From Pyrinomonadaceae bacterium (lineage in GTDB: Bacteria > Acidobacteriota > Blastocatellia > Pyrinomonadales > Pyrinomonadaceae): a stretch of 64,000 bases of DNA. The position numbers and the translations under genes are program-made. The notes below the pieces were generated by a model, which made no database searches, was not told the DNA's origin, and worked only from the letters and a program-made list of their open reading frames with translations. The stretch covers positions 372,001 to 436,000 of the forward strand of contig JANQRU010000007.1 of NCBI GenBank assembly GCA_028284415.1, written 5' to 3'. Shown one piece after another: positions 36,763 through 44,434 of the stretch (its first letter is position 1; each line of letters opens with the position of its first letter).

Positions 36763-37434
36763 TTATGTCACACAAGTATTTATACTTCCACAAGCAGGGT
36801 TAGGAGTTGGAGCTGCCGTAATCGGAGAACCATCGCAGTTAGTCCAAATGTTGCAAGGCATACTCGCACAGAATGTTCCTCCGCTTACAGTAGAGAGAGT
36901 TACTCCCGGATTATTGACACAACACTGATTCATTCCGGTTGGAGTACCACCAGCCGGAACAAATGGTGTAACCGTCGCCCGACATATAAAACCGGGATTG
37001 CATGAGCCTTGGGTATTGACGCCTGTGCAAGCCGCCAGAGCACCTCCACCACCAGATTGTGCCATTCCTGCAGTTGGTGCTATTAAAGAGGAAATCATTG
37101 GCAATGCCACTACCGATGCAAATCCGACCTTTCTAATTACTTCCCTTCTCGAAAGTCCCATGAAACGCTGTTCAATCTCACCATCTAAAAGTCCTCCTTT
37201 AGATAATTGGTCGAGTGCAATCCATACTAATTCTTCACTCACAAGTGCTTCTAGACTTACGCTCATTTCACCACTAATCTCAGAAGCAGTACGATTTCCA
37301 TCACACAAACTCCAAACAAGTGCGGATGTTTCATTTAGACAAAAAGCCTTGTTTATCTTTAGGTCATATACTAATGTTTCATTTTTCAATTCTTGAACAA
37401 CAATATTGCTTTTTCTAGCTAGTGGTTTATTCAT
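36763..37434 (-). CDS. PqqD-like domain fused to an internal Tat signal and a Cys-rich tail
   Basis: Residues 1-90 resemble a PqqD/RRE peptide-binding domain (NIVVQELKNETLVYDLKINKAFCLNETSALVWSLCDG). Next comes a twin-arginine motif LSRREVIRK followed by a hydrophobic stretch (VGFASVVALPMISSLIAPTAG) and AMAQ-like cleavage site, here in the middle of the protein. The last 90 residues are Gly/Pro-rich with about ten Cys (CNPGFIC, NQCCVNN, FCASMPCNIWTNC, NTC). This suggests that the tail is exported while the PqqD part stays inside or guides recognition. GGAGAAGG lies before the ATG. Function inferred only from the parts. Confidence 0.7.
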   Translation of the reverse strand: MNKPLARKSNIVVQELKNETLVYDLKINKAFCLNETSALVWSLCDGNRTASEISGEMSVSLEALVSEELVWIALDQLSKGGLLDGEIEQRFMGLSRREVIRKVGFASVVALPMISSLIAPTAGMAQSGGGGALAACTGVNTQGSCNPGFICRATVTPFVPAGGTPTGMNQCCVNNPGVTLSTVSGGTFCASMPCNIWTNCDGSPITAAPTPNPACGSINTCVT

Positions 37435-37697
37435 CCTTCTCCTATGTGATTTAGCCTTGAATTCCTTTAAATTTATTTGGGAAAATTACATCGCAACCTC
37501 TATGCCTATAGTTAACTGTTGTGATTGTTAGATTTATGAGAAAACGTACATATTAACAGGTGTCGAAAATACAATACATTTTTACAAAATTGCATAATCA
37601 AACCTGCTAAGTCATTCTTTTTTATACACTTAAGAGTAATGTTCTACTTTTTCGACAGTGTAGCGTTTTTTAGACAATTGGATATTCAAAAAAATCT

Positions 37698-37727
37698 TTG
37701 ACAAATTAATTATGATTATCGTAATCT
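37698..37727 (+). promoter_or_regulatory. Sigma-70-type promoter of the small transcription unit
   Basis: TTGACA (37698-37703) and TAATCT (37722-37727) are separated by 18 bases. The start is expected near 37733-37735, only a few bases before a strong Shine-Dalgarno. Confidence 0.7.
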
Positions 37728-37750
37728 TACAAATGAAGGAGGTGATAGAT

Positions 37751-37798
37751 ATGAAAAATAATTCGATCGAAACACCGCCAGACTATTCGAGCCGATAA
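37751..37798 (+). CDS. 15-codon leader peptide
   Basis: ATG 37751 follows AAGGAGGTGAT (37736-37746), an essentially perfect complement of the 16S rRNA tail. The frame encodes MKNNSIETPPDYSSR and stops at TAA 37796-37798, which lies in the loop of the first hairpin. A very strong ribosome site on so short a frame suggests a leader peptide or a decoy; translation is not proven. Confidence 0.45.
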   Translation: MKNNSIETPPDYSSR

Positions 37799-37965
37799 AA
37801 GTCGGCAATAATCTGGAAAGGTCAAAAAAAGGGGTATGATTTGATAGCCGATAGGCTTAAAAACTGACAAAGTGTCGGTGGAATAAGGCTAATAACCCAT
37901 TCCGGCAATTTAGGTTATGGCGTAGCAGTTATCCAATCAAATCCAAACAAAAGTTTTTAGACGAG

Positions 37966-37990
37966 GCGACTCATATGAGTCGCTTTTCTT
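37966..37990 (+). terminator. Intrinsic terminator of the small transcription unit
   Basis: GCGACTC (37966-37972) pairs with GAGTCGC (37977-37983) around ATAT, followed by TTTTCTTTATT. It lies 40 bases before the gene at 38030 and so could also act as an attenuator. Confidence 0.85.
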
Positions 37991-38029
37991 TATTGCGGGC
38001 AAAATCTGATAAAATCTGCTTTTATTGAT

Positions 38030-38539
38030 ATGAACAAGAAATTATTGAAAAAGAAAAGAAAAAAGCTGCGGCAAAAGTTGAATCGAAAAGTTATCGGTTA
38101 TCACGTTTACCGCTCCGAAAATGAGAACCTACCTTTTGCATTTTGGGCGAGAATTACGGATGAGCCAATTCCTGAAGGCGATTTTAATGATCCGGCAGCA
38201 TCTCTCGGAAAACGTTATTTTTATAAACTCACGCAAGTTTTTGAAAATGGTGAAGAGAGTAAACCATTTACTCCCCAAAGCAGTTTTATGGATCATGCAG
38301 GAAACACATTTAATCAGAATCCACTCAAAGATTTCGTCGGCTACAATATATATCGCTCAGCTGACAAAGATGTTCCGTTGGATCAATGGGAAAAGCGAAA
38401 TAATAAGCCAATTCCAACTACTGAATATAAAGATGAGGGAGTTAAATCAGGCGAGGTTTATTTTTACTACGTTCGTGCAGTTGACTCAAAAGGAAACGAA
38501 TCCGCCCCTGGCGAGATCATTAGAGTAATTAGAAAATAA
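38030..38539 (+). CDS. Two fibronectin-type-III-like repeats
   Basis: The 169-residue product has a very basic N-terminus (MNKKLLKKKRKKLRQKLNRK) and two homologous repeats. Each has the pattern V-[IG]-GY-x-[IV]-YRS, a W, IP-x-x-[DE]-[FY]-x-D and YFY-x-[LV], as in FN3-like folds: GYHVYRSENENLP with RYFYKLTQVFENGEES, and GYNIYRSADKDVP with YFYYVRAVDSKGNES. No signal peptide or membrane segment. The poly-basic start is unusual and may bind nucleic acid or membrane. It is followed 19 bases later by a zinc-ribbon gene with a similar basic start. Confidence 0.7.
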   Translation: MNKKLLKKKRKKLRQKLNRKVIGYHVYRSENENLPFAFWARITDEPIPEGDFNDPAASLGKRYFYKLTQVFENGEESKPFTPQSSFMDHAGNTFNQNPLKDFVGYNIYRSADKDVPLDQWEKRNNKPIPTTEYKDEGVKSGEVYFYYVRAVDSKGNESAPGEIIRVIRK

Positions 38540-38558
38540 ATTTCAATTTGGGAAATTG

Positions 38559-38924
38559 ATGAATCGTAAAAAACTAAAATACAAATTAAAAGCCAAAAAG
38601 CTTTATCCCCTAGTTTTTTTACTTTTGCAAAAAAATCTGGATTTTGACGAATCCACTATTAAAGAAACAAAAGATAAAGAAACGAAAGATTATCCGCATA
38701 TAAGATGCCCAAAATGTAACTGGCAACCGAAAAAAGAGAGTTTGTGGTTTTGTAGTAATTGCGATGCTCCGGAATATTTTTATGAAGCTTGCGGCACGGC
38801 TTGGAATACATTTGATACAGGTGGAAAATGTCCCGGTTGCAAACATCAATGGCGTTGGACAAGCTGCCTTTCTTGTAGCCAATGGTCATTACACAATGAC
38901 TGGTATCTTAAGAAAACAAAATAG
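38559..38924 (+). CDS. Zinc-ribbon protein, unknown function
   Basis: ATG 38559 gives 121 residues. A basic start (MNRKKLKYKLKAKKLY) and a hydrophobic stretch (PLVFLLLQ) precede four CxxC pairs: CPKC, CSNC, CPGC and CLSC, plus one extra Cys (EACG), consistent with two zinc ribbons. The region between contains WQPKKESLWFCSNCD and HQWRWTSC. Such modules bind protein or nucleic acid. Its basic N-terminus resembles that of the preceding FN3-like protein, so the two are probably co-expressed. Confidence 0.72.
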   Translation: MNRKKLKYKLKAKKLYPLVFLLLQKNLDFDESTIKETKDKETKDYPHIRCPKCNWQPKKESLWFCSNCDAPEYFYEACGTAWNTFDTGGKCPGCKHQWRWTSCLSCSQWSLHNDWYLKKTK

Positions 38925-38980
38925 TTAAAGGCTTTGGTTAATAATTTCAAATTTACATATTTATTTGCAGATAAGCTATT

Positions 38981-38989
38981 TGGTATAAT
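38981..38989 (+). promoter_or_regulatory. Extended -10 promoter for the BI-1 gene
   Basis: TGGTATAAT contains a perfect TATAAT (38984-38989) preceded by the TGn extension, about 100 bases before ATG 39088, which itself has AAAAGGAG upstream. No clear -35 at standard distance, as is usual for extended -10 promoters. Confidence 0.5.
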
Positions 38990-39087
38990 TGCATTTACGA
39001 TTAATGAAAAGTACGATTTTAGACAGATTTTTCGTTTGATTTTGCATCTTACACACAGGTTTTTGTTTTATTTGAAAAGGAGTAAAA

Positions 39088-39807
39088 ATGAACAATACAA
39101 CTTACGAAAATGCAGTTAGGGGTTACACAGCAGCAGAGGCTTTACCCGAAGAGCGAGCGGCATTTATACGCCGTACTTACGTTCATTTAGCACTCGCAAT
39201 TTTAGCGTTTGGTGCTATGACATTTTATCTTGTCGGTTCAGGAGCAGGAGCTTGGATTGCTCAGACTATGTTGAGTGGACCGTATTCATGGCTCATTGTA
39301 ATTGGTTTATTTATGGGAGTTTCATGGCTTGCTCAAAAATGGGCTTTGTCAGAAACATCCAAACCAATGCAATATATGGGTTTGATATTATTTACGGTCG
39401 CTGAGGCAATTGTCTTTCTACCTCTATTGTTTATGGCAACTTATTATTCCGGCGAAGGAGTAGTAACAATTGCAAAAGCAGGAGTAGTGACTCTTGGACT
39501 GTTTTTGGGCTTAACAGCAGTGGTATTTTTGACTAAGAAAGACTTTTCTTTCTTAGGACCAATTCTAGCAATTGGTGGTTTTGTAGCACTCGGATTTATT
39601 GTCTCCGGGATTTTATTTGGGTTTGGCTTAGGAAATATATTTGCTTTTGCAATGGTCGCATTTGCAGGTGGAGCAATTCTTTATGAAACATCAAATATGC
39701 TACATCGTTATAATACTAAACAGCACGTAGCAGCTTCATTAGGGCTATTTGCCAGCGTAGCATTGCTTTTCTACTACATACTGATGATTTTCTATAGCAG
39801 AGATTAG
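39088..39807 (+). CDS. Bax-inhibitor-1/YccA-family membrane protein
   Basis: The 239-residue product has seven hydrophobic segments after a short N-terminal tail (YTAAEALPEERAAFIRRTYVHLALAI). The family pattern is seen: FIRRTYVHL before TM1, paired segments with Gly-rich turns, and the C-terminal GGAILYETSNMLHRYNT followed by the last helix. Bacterial relatives (YccA, YbhL, YetJ) act as proton/Ca2+ leak channels or FtsH modulators in the inner membrane; which applies here is unknown. Confidence 0.92.
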   Translation: MNNTTYENAVRGYTAAEALPEERAAFIRRTYVHLALAILAFGAMTFYLVGSGAGAWIAQTMLSGPYSWLIVIGLFMGVSWLAQKWALSETSKPMQYMGLILFTVAEAIVFLPLLFMATYYSGEGVVTIAKAGVVTLGLFLGLTAVVFLTKKDFSFLGPILAIGGFVALGFIVSGILFGFGLGNIFAFAMVAFAGGAILYETSNMLHRYNTKQHVAASLGLFASVALLFYYILMIFYSRD

Positions 39808-39825
39808 TAACTACTAAAATGCATC

Positions 39826-39864
39826 AAAAAACGTTGACCGAATCACAAATCGGTCAACGTTTTT
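39826..39864. terminator. Bidirectional terminator between BI-1 and TldE-like genes
   Basis: AAAAACGTTGACCG (39827-39840) and CGGTCAACGTTTTT (39851-39864) form a perfect 14-base stem with T runs on both strands. Confidence 0.9.
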
Positions 39865-39874
39865 GTATTGCAAA

Positions 39875-41533
39875 TTAATTTTTAGTAATTTCAGCTTTAT
39901 TGAAAAATGGATGATTTACAAGTTTGGGCTTCTCTCTTATATTTCTACCTCTTTTCAAGTATATCTCTTCCAATAAAACAGATGGAGCGACTACGCTTGC
40001 CGGTGTTCCACTGCCGTTATAACTACTCCCTATCAACAAATTGAACGGGTAAGGGTCGTTTCCTGCCGCAAGAATATTCCGTAATTCTCTAACTGACAAA
40101 TCAAATATCCCTGCATCTCTGTAAAGCTCTTCGCGTCCGTCTTCTACATAAACTTTATAGACCATTACAGGGCTTGAGCCTGTAAAACTTCCAAATGTTG
40201 CATCATTTTCACGGAAAATCACACCGTAAGACAAACCCTGTTTTTTACATTCCTCTATCAATTGCTTTTTCAATTCAGCAAAACTTTTACCTTCTTTTGA
40301 TTTAACAATTAAATTGCTGATATTTGCATTTGAGCCTCTTGGTCCCGAACCTCTTGCACGTCCATTTGAATTTTTGATGTATTTGTTTGGCGAGCGTGTC
40401 ATCAGTAAAGTTTTTAGCGCTCCATTTTCTATTAGAGTTAGAGTCTTAGCTTTAACGCCTTCATCATCAATTTCATAGCCACCAGCAAGTTTGTGATCAC
40501 CAAATTTTGCTAAAGTAGGGTCATCAATCACAGACAAAAATGAAGGTAAAACCTTTCTTCCGATTCTATCAGTAAAATCTCCACCTTTTAGATTTGGAGA
40601 AAGGAGCTGCAAGAATAGCTGAACAGAAGCTCCTTCGGTAAACAATGCAGGTCCGATATATGTATCTTTAAATGGTTTTGCCTTTTTGTGTTTCTCTAGT
40701 TTTTTTGCAAAATCTTTTAAGTCATTCGTAATTGTTTCATTTGAAGGCATCTCATCAAAAGTTGTAGCAAATTTGTGCAGGTAAGGCTCCACAACAGTAT
40801 TGTCTGAAGTAACGGATTTGGCATGCACATCAATCGTAATCAATAAACTTGGCTTTAAAATTCTTGCCCCTTCACTGTTAATCAAATATCTATTTACATG
40901 ACGTATGTAGAAATTAAAATTTGATTCTCTAAATTGCGGAAAAGTACGGAAGATTGATGACCATTCACGCACCTGTTTTTCCCATTTCTCTTTATCAATT
41001 TCGAGCGTTTCTGGCTTTTGTAATTGAACGATAGGTGTTTCTTTAGAAAAGGAAGGTGCTTTTTCATCATCATCTTGCGTTCTATTGCGTTTTGAAGCTT
41101 TTACGACCTCAAACATATTAATTGCCTGCTTATATGCTCTGTCGGTAACAAACCAGACGGAACGCCGAAGAGCATCATAATTATCATCAACAGGCATTGG
41201 GAAAGGAAGTCTGAAAGCAAATTGACCTATATTATCTAGTTCATAGTCGCCAACTCGAACTTGCGTATAGAGTATTCTATTGCGAATTTTTCTTGATTGC
41301 TTGATCGCTCCAAAGGTAGCTTGAATCGTAAGCTGATTGACATCTTCAACTACATATTCTAAGAAATAAGGCTTGTCGAATGAATTAAATTTCAAGTCCT
41401 TCATAGCCCTTTTCATTTCATCTTCGACCGCTCTCATCACAACAGGTTTTTCAGTATTGCTTTGCCCAAAGGCAGAACAAACTAAACTGAAAATTAAAAA
41501 TGATAACGTGATAATTTTGTAAGTTTTTCTCAT
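39875..41533 (-). CDS. Exported TldE/PmbA-like protein (no HExxxH)
   Basis: The 552-residue product has a signal peptide (KIITLSFLIFSLVCSAFGQ) and the TldD/PmbA fold: YFLEYVVEDVNQLTIQATFG near the start, the central region, IDDEGVKAKTLTLIENG and LKTLLMTRSPNKYIKNSNG. The metal motif of its partner is replaced by ALFTEGASVQLFLQ, so this is the non-catalytic E-type subunit. In E. coli TldD and TldE form a cytoplasmic protease that trims unfolded or modified peptides. Here both subunits have signal peptides. Its ATG overlaps the partner's stop by 4 bases, matching a co-translated pair. Confidence 0.85.
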   Translation of the reverse strand: MRKTYKIITLSFLIFSLVCSAFGQSNTEKPVVMRAVEDEMKRAMKDLKFNSFDKPYFLEYVVEDVNQLTIQATFGAIKQSRKIRNRILYTQVRVGDYELDNIGQFAFRLPFPMPVDDNYDALRRSVWFVTDRAYKQAINMFEVVKASKRNRTQDDDEKAPSFSKETPIVQLQKPETLEIDKEKWEKQVREWSSIFRTFPQFRESNFNFYIRHVNRYLINSEGARILKPSLLITIDVHAKSVTSDNTVVEPYLHKFATTFDEMPSNETITNDLKDFAKKLEKHKKAKPFKDTYIGPALFTEGASVQLFLQLLSPNLKGGDFTDRIGRKVLPSFLSVIDDPTLAKFGDHKLAGGYEIDDEGVKAKTLTLIENGALKTLLMTRSPNKYIKNSNGRARGSGPRGSNANISNLIVKSKEGKSFAELKKQLIEECKKQGLSYGVIFRENDATFGSFTGSSPVMVYKVYVEDGREELYRDAGIFDLSVRELRNILAAGNDPYPFNLLIGSSYNGSGTPASVVAPSVLLEEIYLKRGRNIREKPKLVNHPFFNKAEITKN

Positions 41534-43245
41534 TTACCTGTCACCTCCTTCCACTTTTCTAAACTAACCCCGGGCGGTGGTAAAATCGGTGGAGTTTGAT
41601 TGGATTTTGCACGTTTCTGGACTTCTATCTGACTTACCAGAATTCCCGGGGAAACAGCCGAAACAGGCACCCATCCACTCTCTGCTCCACAAACGCCATT
41701 GAAAACTTCAGGTGAATCATCTGCCGCAATAATTTTGCTGAACACAGTCAGAGGTGTTCCAATCAAATCAAGCCCTCTGACAAGTTCATCTGGTCTTCCA
41801 TCAGGATAAACTTTGTAAACCATTACAGGAGTGACTTGAAAAGCTTGTGTAGAAAATCTGGAAGTATTCGTGAATCCTCCTGAAATATCATCAAAGAATA
41901 ATCCGTAAGGTTTATTTTGACGTTTTATTTCCTCAATCAGCATACGTCTTAATTCTGCTTTACTGAATGTCTTCTTCGATTCGATTATTAAATTACCCTG
42001 TCGGCTGACTGCACCGCGTCCCGGTTGTGCTCTGCCATGTCCATTTGATTTATTAACACCTTCAATAGGTGAGCGACTCATCAAGAAAGTTTTTAGAATA
42101 CCCTCCTGAACAAGCGGCACACGTTGTGCTCTTATTCCTTCGTCGTCATATCTATAATGCCCACTTAAATCTATTCGCCCTATTTTTCTGATTGTCGGAT
42201 CATCAACGACTGAAAAGAAAGGTGGTAAAACTTTTTGATTTACTTTAGCGGTAAAAGTATTTCCCTCAAATTCAGATTTTTGTCTGTGACCTTCGATACG
42301 GTGACCAAAAATTTCATGAAAAAATACACCGCTTGCACGTCCTGAAAGTATTGCCGGTCCCGTATAAGGCTCTAGAGTTGGGGCTTTGCGTAGAGTTGTT
42401 AAGTCTTTAGCAACCTTTTCAGCCGCCGCCATTATCTTCTTATCATCAGGCAAACCTTTCATGTCGGTTGCTTCAAATGATTCAAAACGAAAAAGATCCA
42501 TCCCATCTTCGGCTTTAGTAACGGCATATATGGCTATTCTTATTTGAGTCGAACCATGCTGAAGTGATGATCCTTCTGTGCTGACGAAGTATTTGTTCGT
42601 AGCATCTGCCGTTAGGCTAACTGAAGAGGTGTAGATCGAAGGATATTTCTGAAATATAGCGGAGACTTTTTTAATCTTTTGCTCCCAAAGATTTCGATTA
42701 ATATCTAGTTTAACTAAACCATATTTGCCACTTTTAGGCTCTTCACGAGAAAAATCCGCCGCTTCAAATTCTTGTGCAACACTTGTAGCCTTTTTTTGTT
42801 TAGCTTGCCTTAATTGTTCGACAGCAGAGTTGTAAAAACTATCCATCCCAAGCCAAATTACACTTCTGATTGCAGCCGCATCATCCTCTACCGGCAATGG
42901 AATTGTTCCGCTTCCCAAACCAAGTGTTAAGCGTGTGTTATCAAATTCATAATCACCGACTCGTATATTCGTATCTAAAATTCGGCTGTGATTTACATTA
43001 TTTGTGAGCAAAGCACCATGAGCAGCACTGATGGTTGTGGATTTTGTGTCTGTCACGCGATAACTGAGAAAATAAGGCGGTGGATCCCCCTTTTCTTTTA
43101 GTATCTTATATGACCTGTTCATCTCATCTGTAATTGCTTGAAGCAGAACATTTTTAGTTTGTTTAGCTTGCCCAATACTTAATGTTGTAAAGACACCTAA
43201 ATTCAAAATAAGGACAAGCAACGAGCTTATGATTTTTTCTTTCAT
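41530..43245 (-). CDS. Exported TldD-like metalloprotease subunit
   Basis: The 571-residue product has a signal peptide (ISSLLVLILNLGVFTTLSIGQ) and the TldD fold with the intact zinc motif HEIFGHRIEGH (H-E-x3-H) in the middle, then PVVDDPT-type sequence VVDDPTIRKIGRIDLSGHYRYDDEG, VPLVQEGILKTFLMSRSP and VYKVYPDGRPDELVRG. It should be the catalytic half of the heterodimer with the gene overlapping by 4 bases downstream. Export to the periplasm would change the substrates expected from the E. coli cytoplasmic enzyme. Confidence 0.87.
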   Translation of the reverse strand: MKEKIISSLLVLILNLGVFTTLSIGQAKQTKNVLLQAITDEMNRSYKILKEKGDPPPYFLSYRVTDTKSTTISAAHGALLTNNVNHSRILDTNIRVGDYEFDNTRLTLGLGSGTIPLPVEDDAAAIRSVIWLGMDSFYNSAVEQLRQAKQKKATSVAQEFEAADFSREEPKSGKYGLVKLDINRNLWEQKIKKVSAIFQKYPSIYTSSVSLTADATNKYFVSTEGSSLQHGSTQIRIAIYAVTKAEDGMDLFRFESFEATDMKGLPDDKKIMAAAEKVAKDLTTLRKAPTLEPYTGPAILSGRASGVFFHEIFGHRIEGHRQKSEFEGNTFTAKVNQKVLPPFFSVVDDPTIRKIGRIDLSGHYRYDDEGIRAQRVPLVQEGILKTFLMSRSPIEGVNKSNGHGRAQPGRGAVSRQGNLIIESKKTFSKAELRRMLIEEIKRQNKPYGLFFDDISGGFTNTSRFSTQAFQVTPVMVYKVYPDGRPDELVRGLDLIGTPLTVFSKIIAADDSPEVFNGVCGAESGWVPVSAVSPGILVSQIEVQKRAKSNQTPPILPPPGVSLEKWKEVTGK

Positions 43246-43399
43246 ACTATTTCTATTAAATCCTACAAACTAGACCTATTTCTTGTTTAACAAAAAAGTT
43301 TGTTGTTTACATATGCGTCAAATGATAGAAAAACCTATCACTATTTTTTACCTTGATACAAAAGTTTTTTGATGTGACTTTTCCTTTTGAAACATTTTT

Positions 43400-43642
43400 T
43401 TACTCCAAATCTTCATCATCTATTTCCTGCAAAGTTGGATTTCCGTTTCTGTCTTTTAATAAAACCTCAATTCTTCTTTCCGCTTGATCTAAACGATCTT
43501 GGCATTCTCTAGAAAGTTTTACACCATCTTCAAAAAGTTTCAGACTTTCTTCTAGTGACAGATCTCCTTCCTCAAGTTGTGTGACTATTTCTTCCAGTTT
43601 CTTTAGAGAAGCCTCAAAAGTTTGTTTCTTTTTTGCCATCAT
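43400..43642 (-). CDS. xseB: Exodeoxyribonuclease VII small subunit
   Basis: The 80-residue product is the short helical subunit: [40 protein letters not shown] matches the family. It forms the ExoVII complex with XseA, which degrades single-stranded DNA into oligonucleotides in the cytoplasm. The start may be either of the adjacent ATGs 43640-43642 and 43637-43639, directly after the stop of the preceding membrane gene. Confidence 0.93.
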   Translation of the reverse strand: MMAKKKQTFEASLKKLEEIVTQLEEGDLSLEESLKLFEDGVKLSRECQDRLDQAERRIEVLLKDRNGNPTLQEIDDEDLE

Positions 43643-44425
43643 TTATTTAAAAATATCTTCAGCTTTTTTGAGTAAATCTTTGGCATTGTCAATTCCCAGT
43701 TGCCTACCGATATTATCTATTGTTCCTTCATTTTTGCTTTTTGCTAAACTCAAAACTTCCTGTCCGATTTTGCGTGCTATTTTTTGTGCTGTTTGCTCAT
43801 CTTTGATTGCGACGACCTGCCACCTATCCCCCTTTCGTTTCATTTTGAGCTCAAGCGGACGCTCTTTTATTTTACTTTTTACGATTGCTTCATCGCCATT
43901 TTGCTTAATTTCTAAATAACGACTCGCACCGATCGGAATTACCCAAAAAGGTATTTTTTCAAAAGGTTTGGTCTTTTCCCGTAAAACTTCAGGCAATTCT
44001 GCTTTTGCTCTCTGTTTTACAACTGGCAAAATCGGTGCGGCAACCTTTGCAACTTTTTTAATTATGTCGGGAGCAACACCTCGTCCATATAATTCGACTG
44101 CTTTATTTACAACTTGAGGTAGAAAGTCATCTACAATTTCATCTAAATTTATAAGATTATCAATCGTTTTTTGATCGTCCCGACGAGCAGCATCAACTAT
44201 TAAAGCCAGTGAATACTGCGGAGTAGTTTTCAAATACCGCCAGTAGAAAAATCCGCTGATTAAACTGATAACTATTAAAACAACTAAAAGTATAGATAAA
44301 ACTTTTAATACTTTGAAAAAAATACTCGGCTTTTGAGGTTTTTGATAATCACCAAACTGAGGAGTTGATGTATCATCTGTTTGTACTTCTTTTTTCTCTT
44401 CTAAATCTACTACTATTTTCGACAT
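43643..44425 (-). CDS. Single-TM membrane protein, DUF2939-like
   Basis: The 260-residue product has a charged cytoplasmic start, one membrane helix at about 38-63 (VLKVLSILLVVLIVISLISGFFYW), then a region resembling DUF2939 (TPQYSLALIVDAARRDDQKTIDNLINLDEIVDDFL), and an alpha/beta C-terminal part (YLEIKQNGDEAIVKSKIKERPLELKMKRKGDRWQVVAI). It sits between xseA and xseB with no spacing, so it is expressed with exonuclease VII, but nothing links it to nuclease function. Confidence 0.7.
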   Translation of the reverse strand: MSKIVVDLEEKKEVQTDDTSTPQFGDYQKPQKPSIFFKVLKVLSILLVVLIVISLISGFFYWRYLKTTPQYSLALIVDAARRDDQKTIDNLINLDEIVDDFLPQVVNKAVELYGRGVAPDIIKKVAKVAAPILPVVKQRAKAELPEVLREKTKPFEKIPFWVIPIGASRYLEIKQNGDEAIVKSKIKERPLELKMKRKGDRWQVVAIKDEQTAQKIARKIGQEVLSLAKSKNEGTIDNIGRQLGIDNAKDLLKKAEDIFK

Positions 44426-44434
44426 TTAATGAAT

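Larger units (their letters stand above)
37733..37990 (+). ncRNA. Candidate multi-hairpin RNA with short leader peptide
   Basis: After the promoter, the transcript has a 15-codon frame, then a region with clear secondary structure. GCCGA (37791-37795) pairs with TCGGC (37802-37806). A long-range 8-base helix GATTTGAT/ATCAAATC (37838-37845 with 37936-37943) encloses three successive hairpins: AGCC/GGCT (37846-37849, 37854-37857), ACTGAC/GTCGGT (37863-37868, 37874-37879) and GGAAT/ATTCC (37880-37884, 37899-37903). The intrinsic terminator follows at 37966. The layout suits a riboswitch, an attenuator of the gene at 38030, or a free small RNA. I could not match a known class. Confidence 0.55.

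Noticed and set aside
37733..37990. tmRNA or tRNA-like gene
   Set aside because: There is no acceptor-type pairing of the ends, no tag-like frame ending in AA, no T-loop and no CCA end; the terminator closes the transcript instead.
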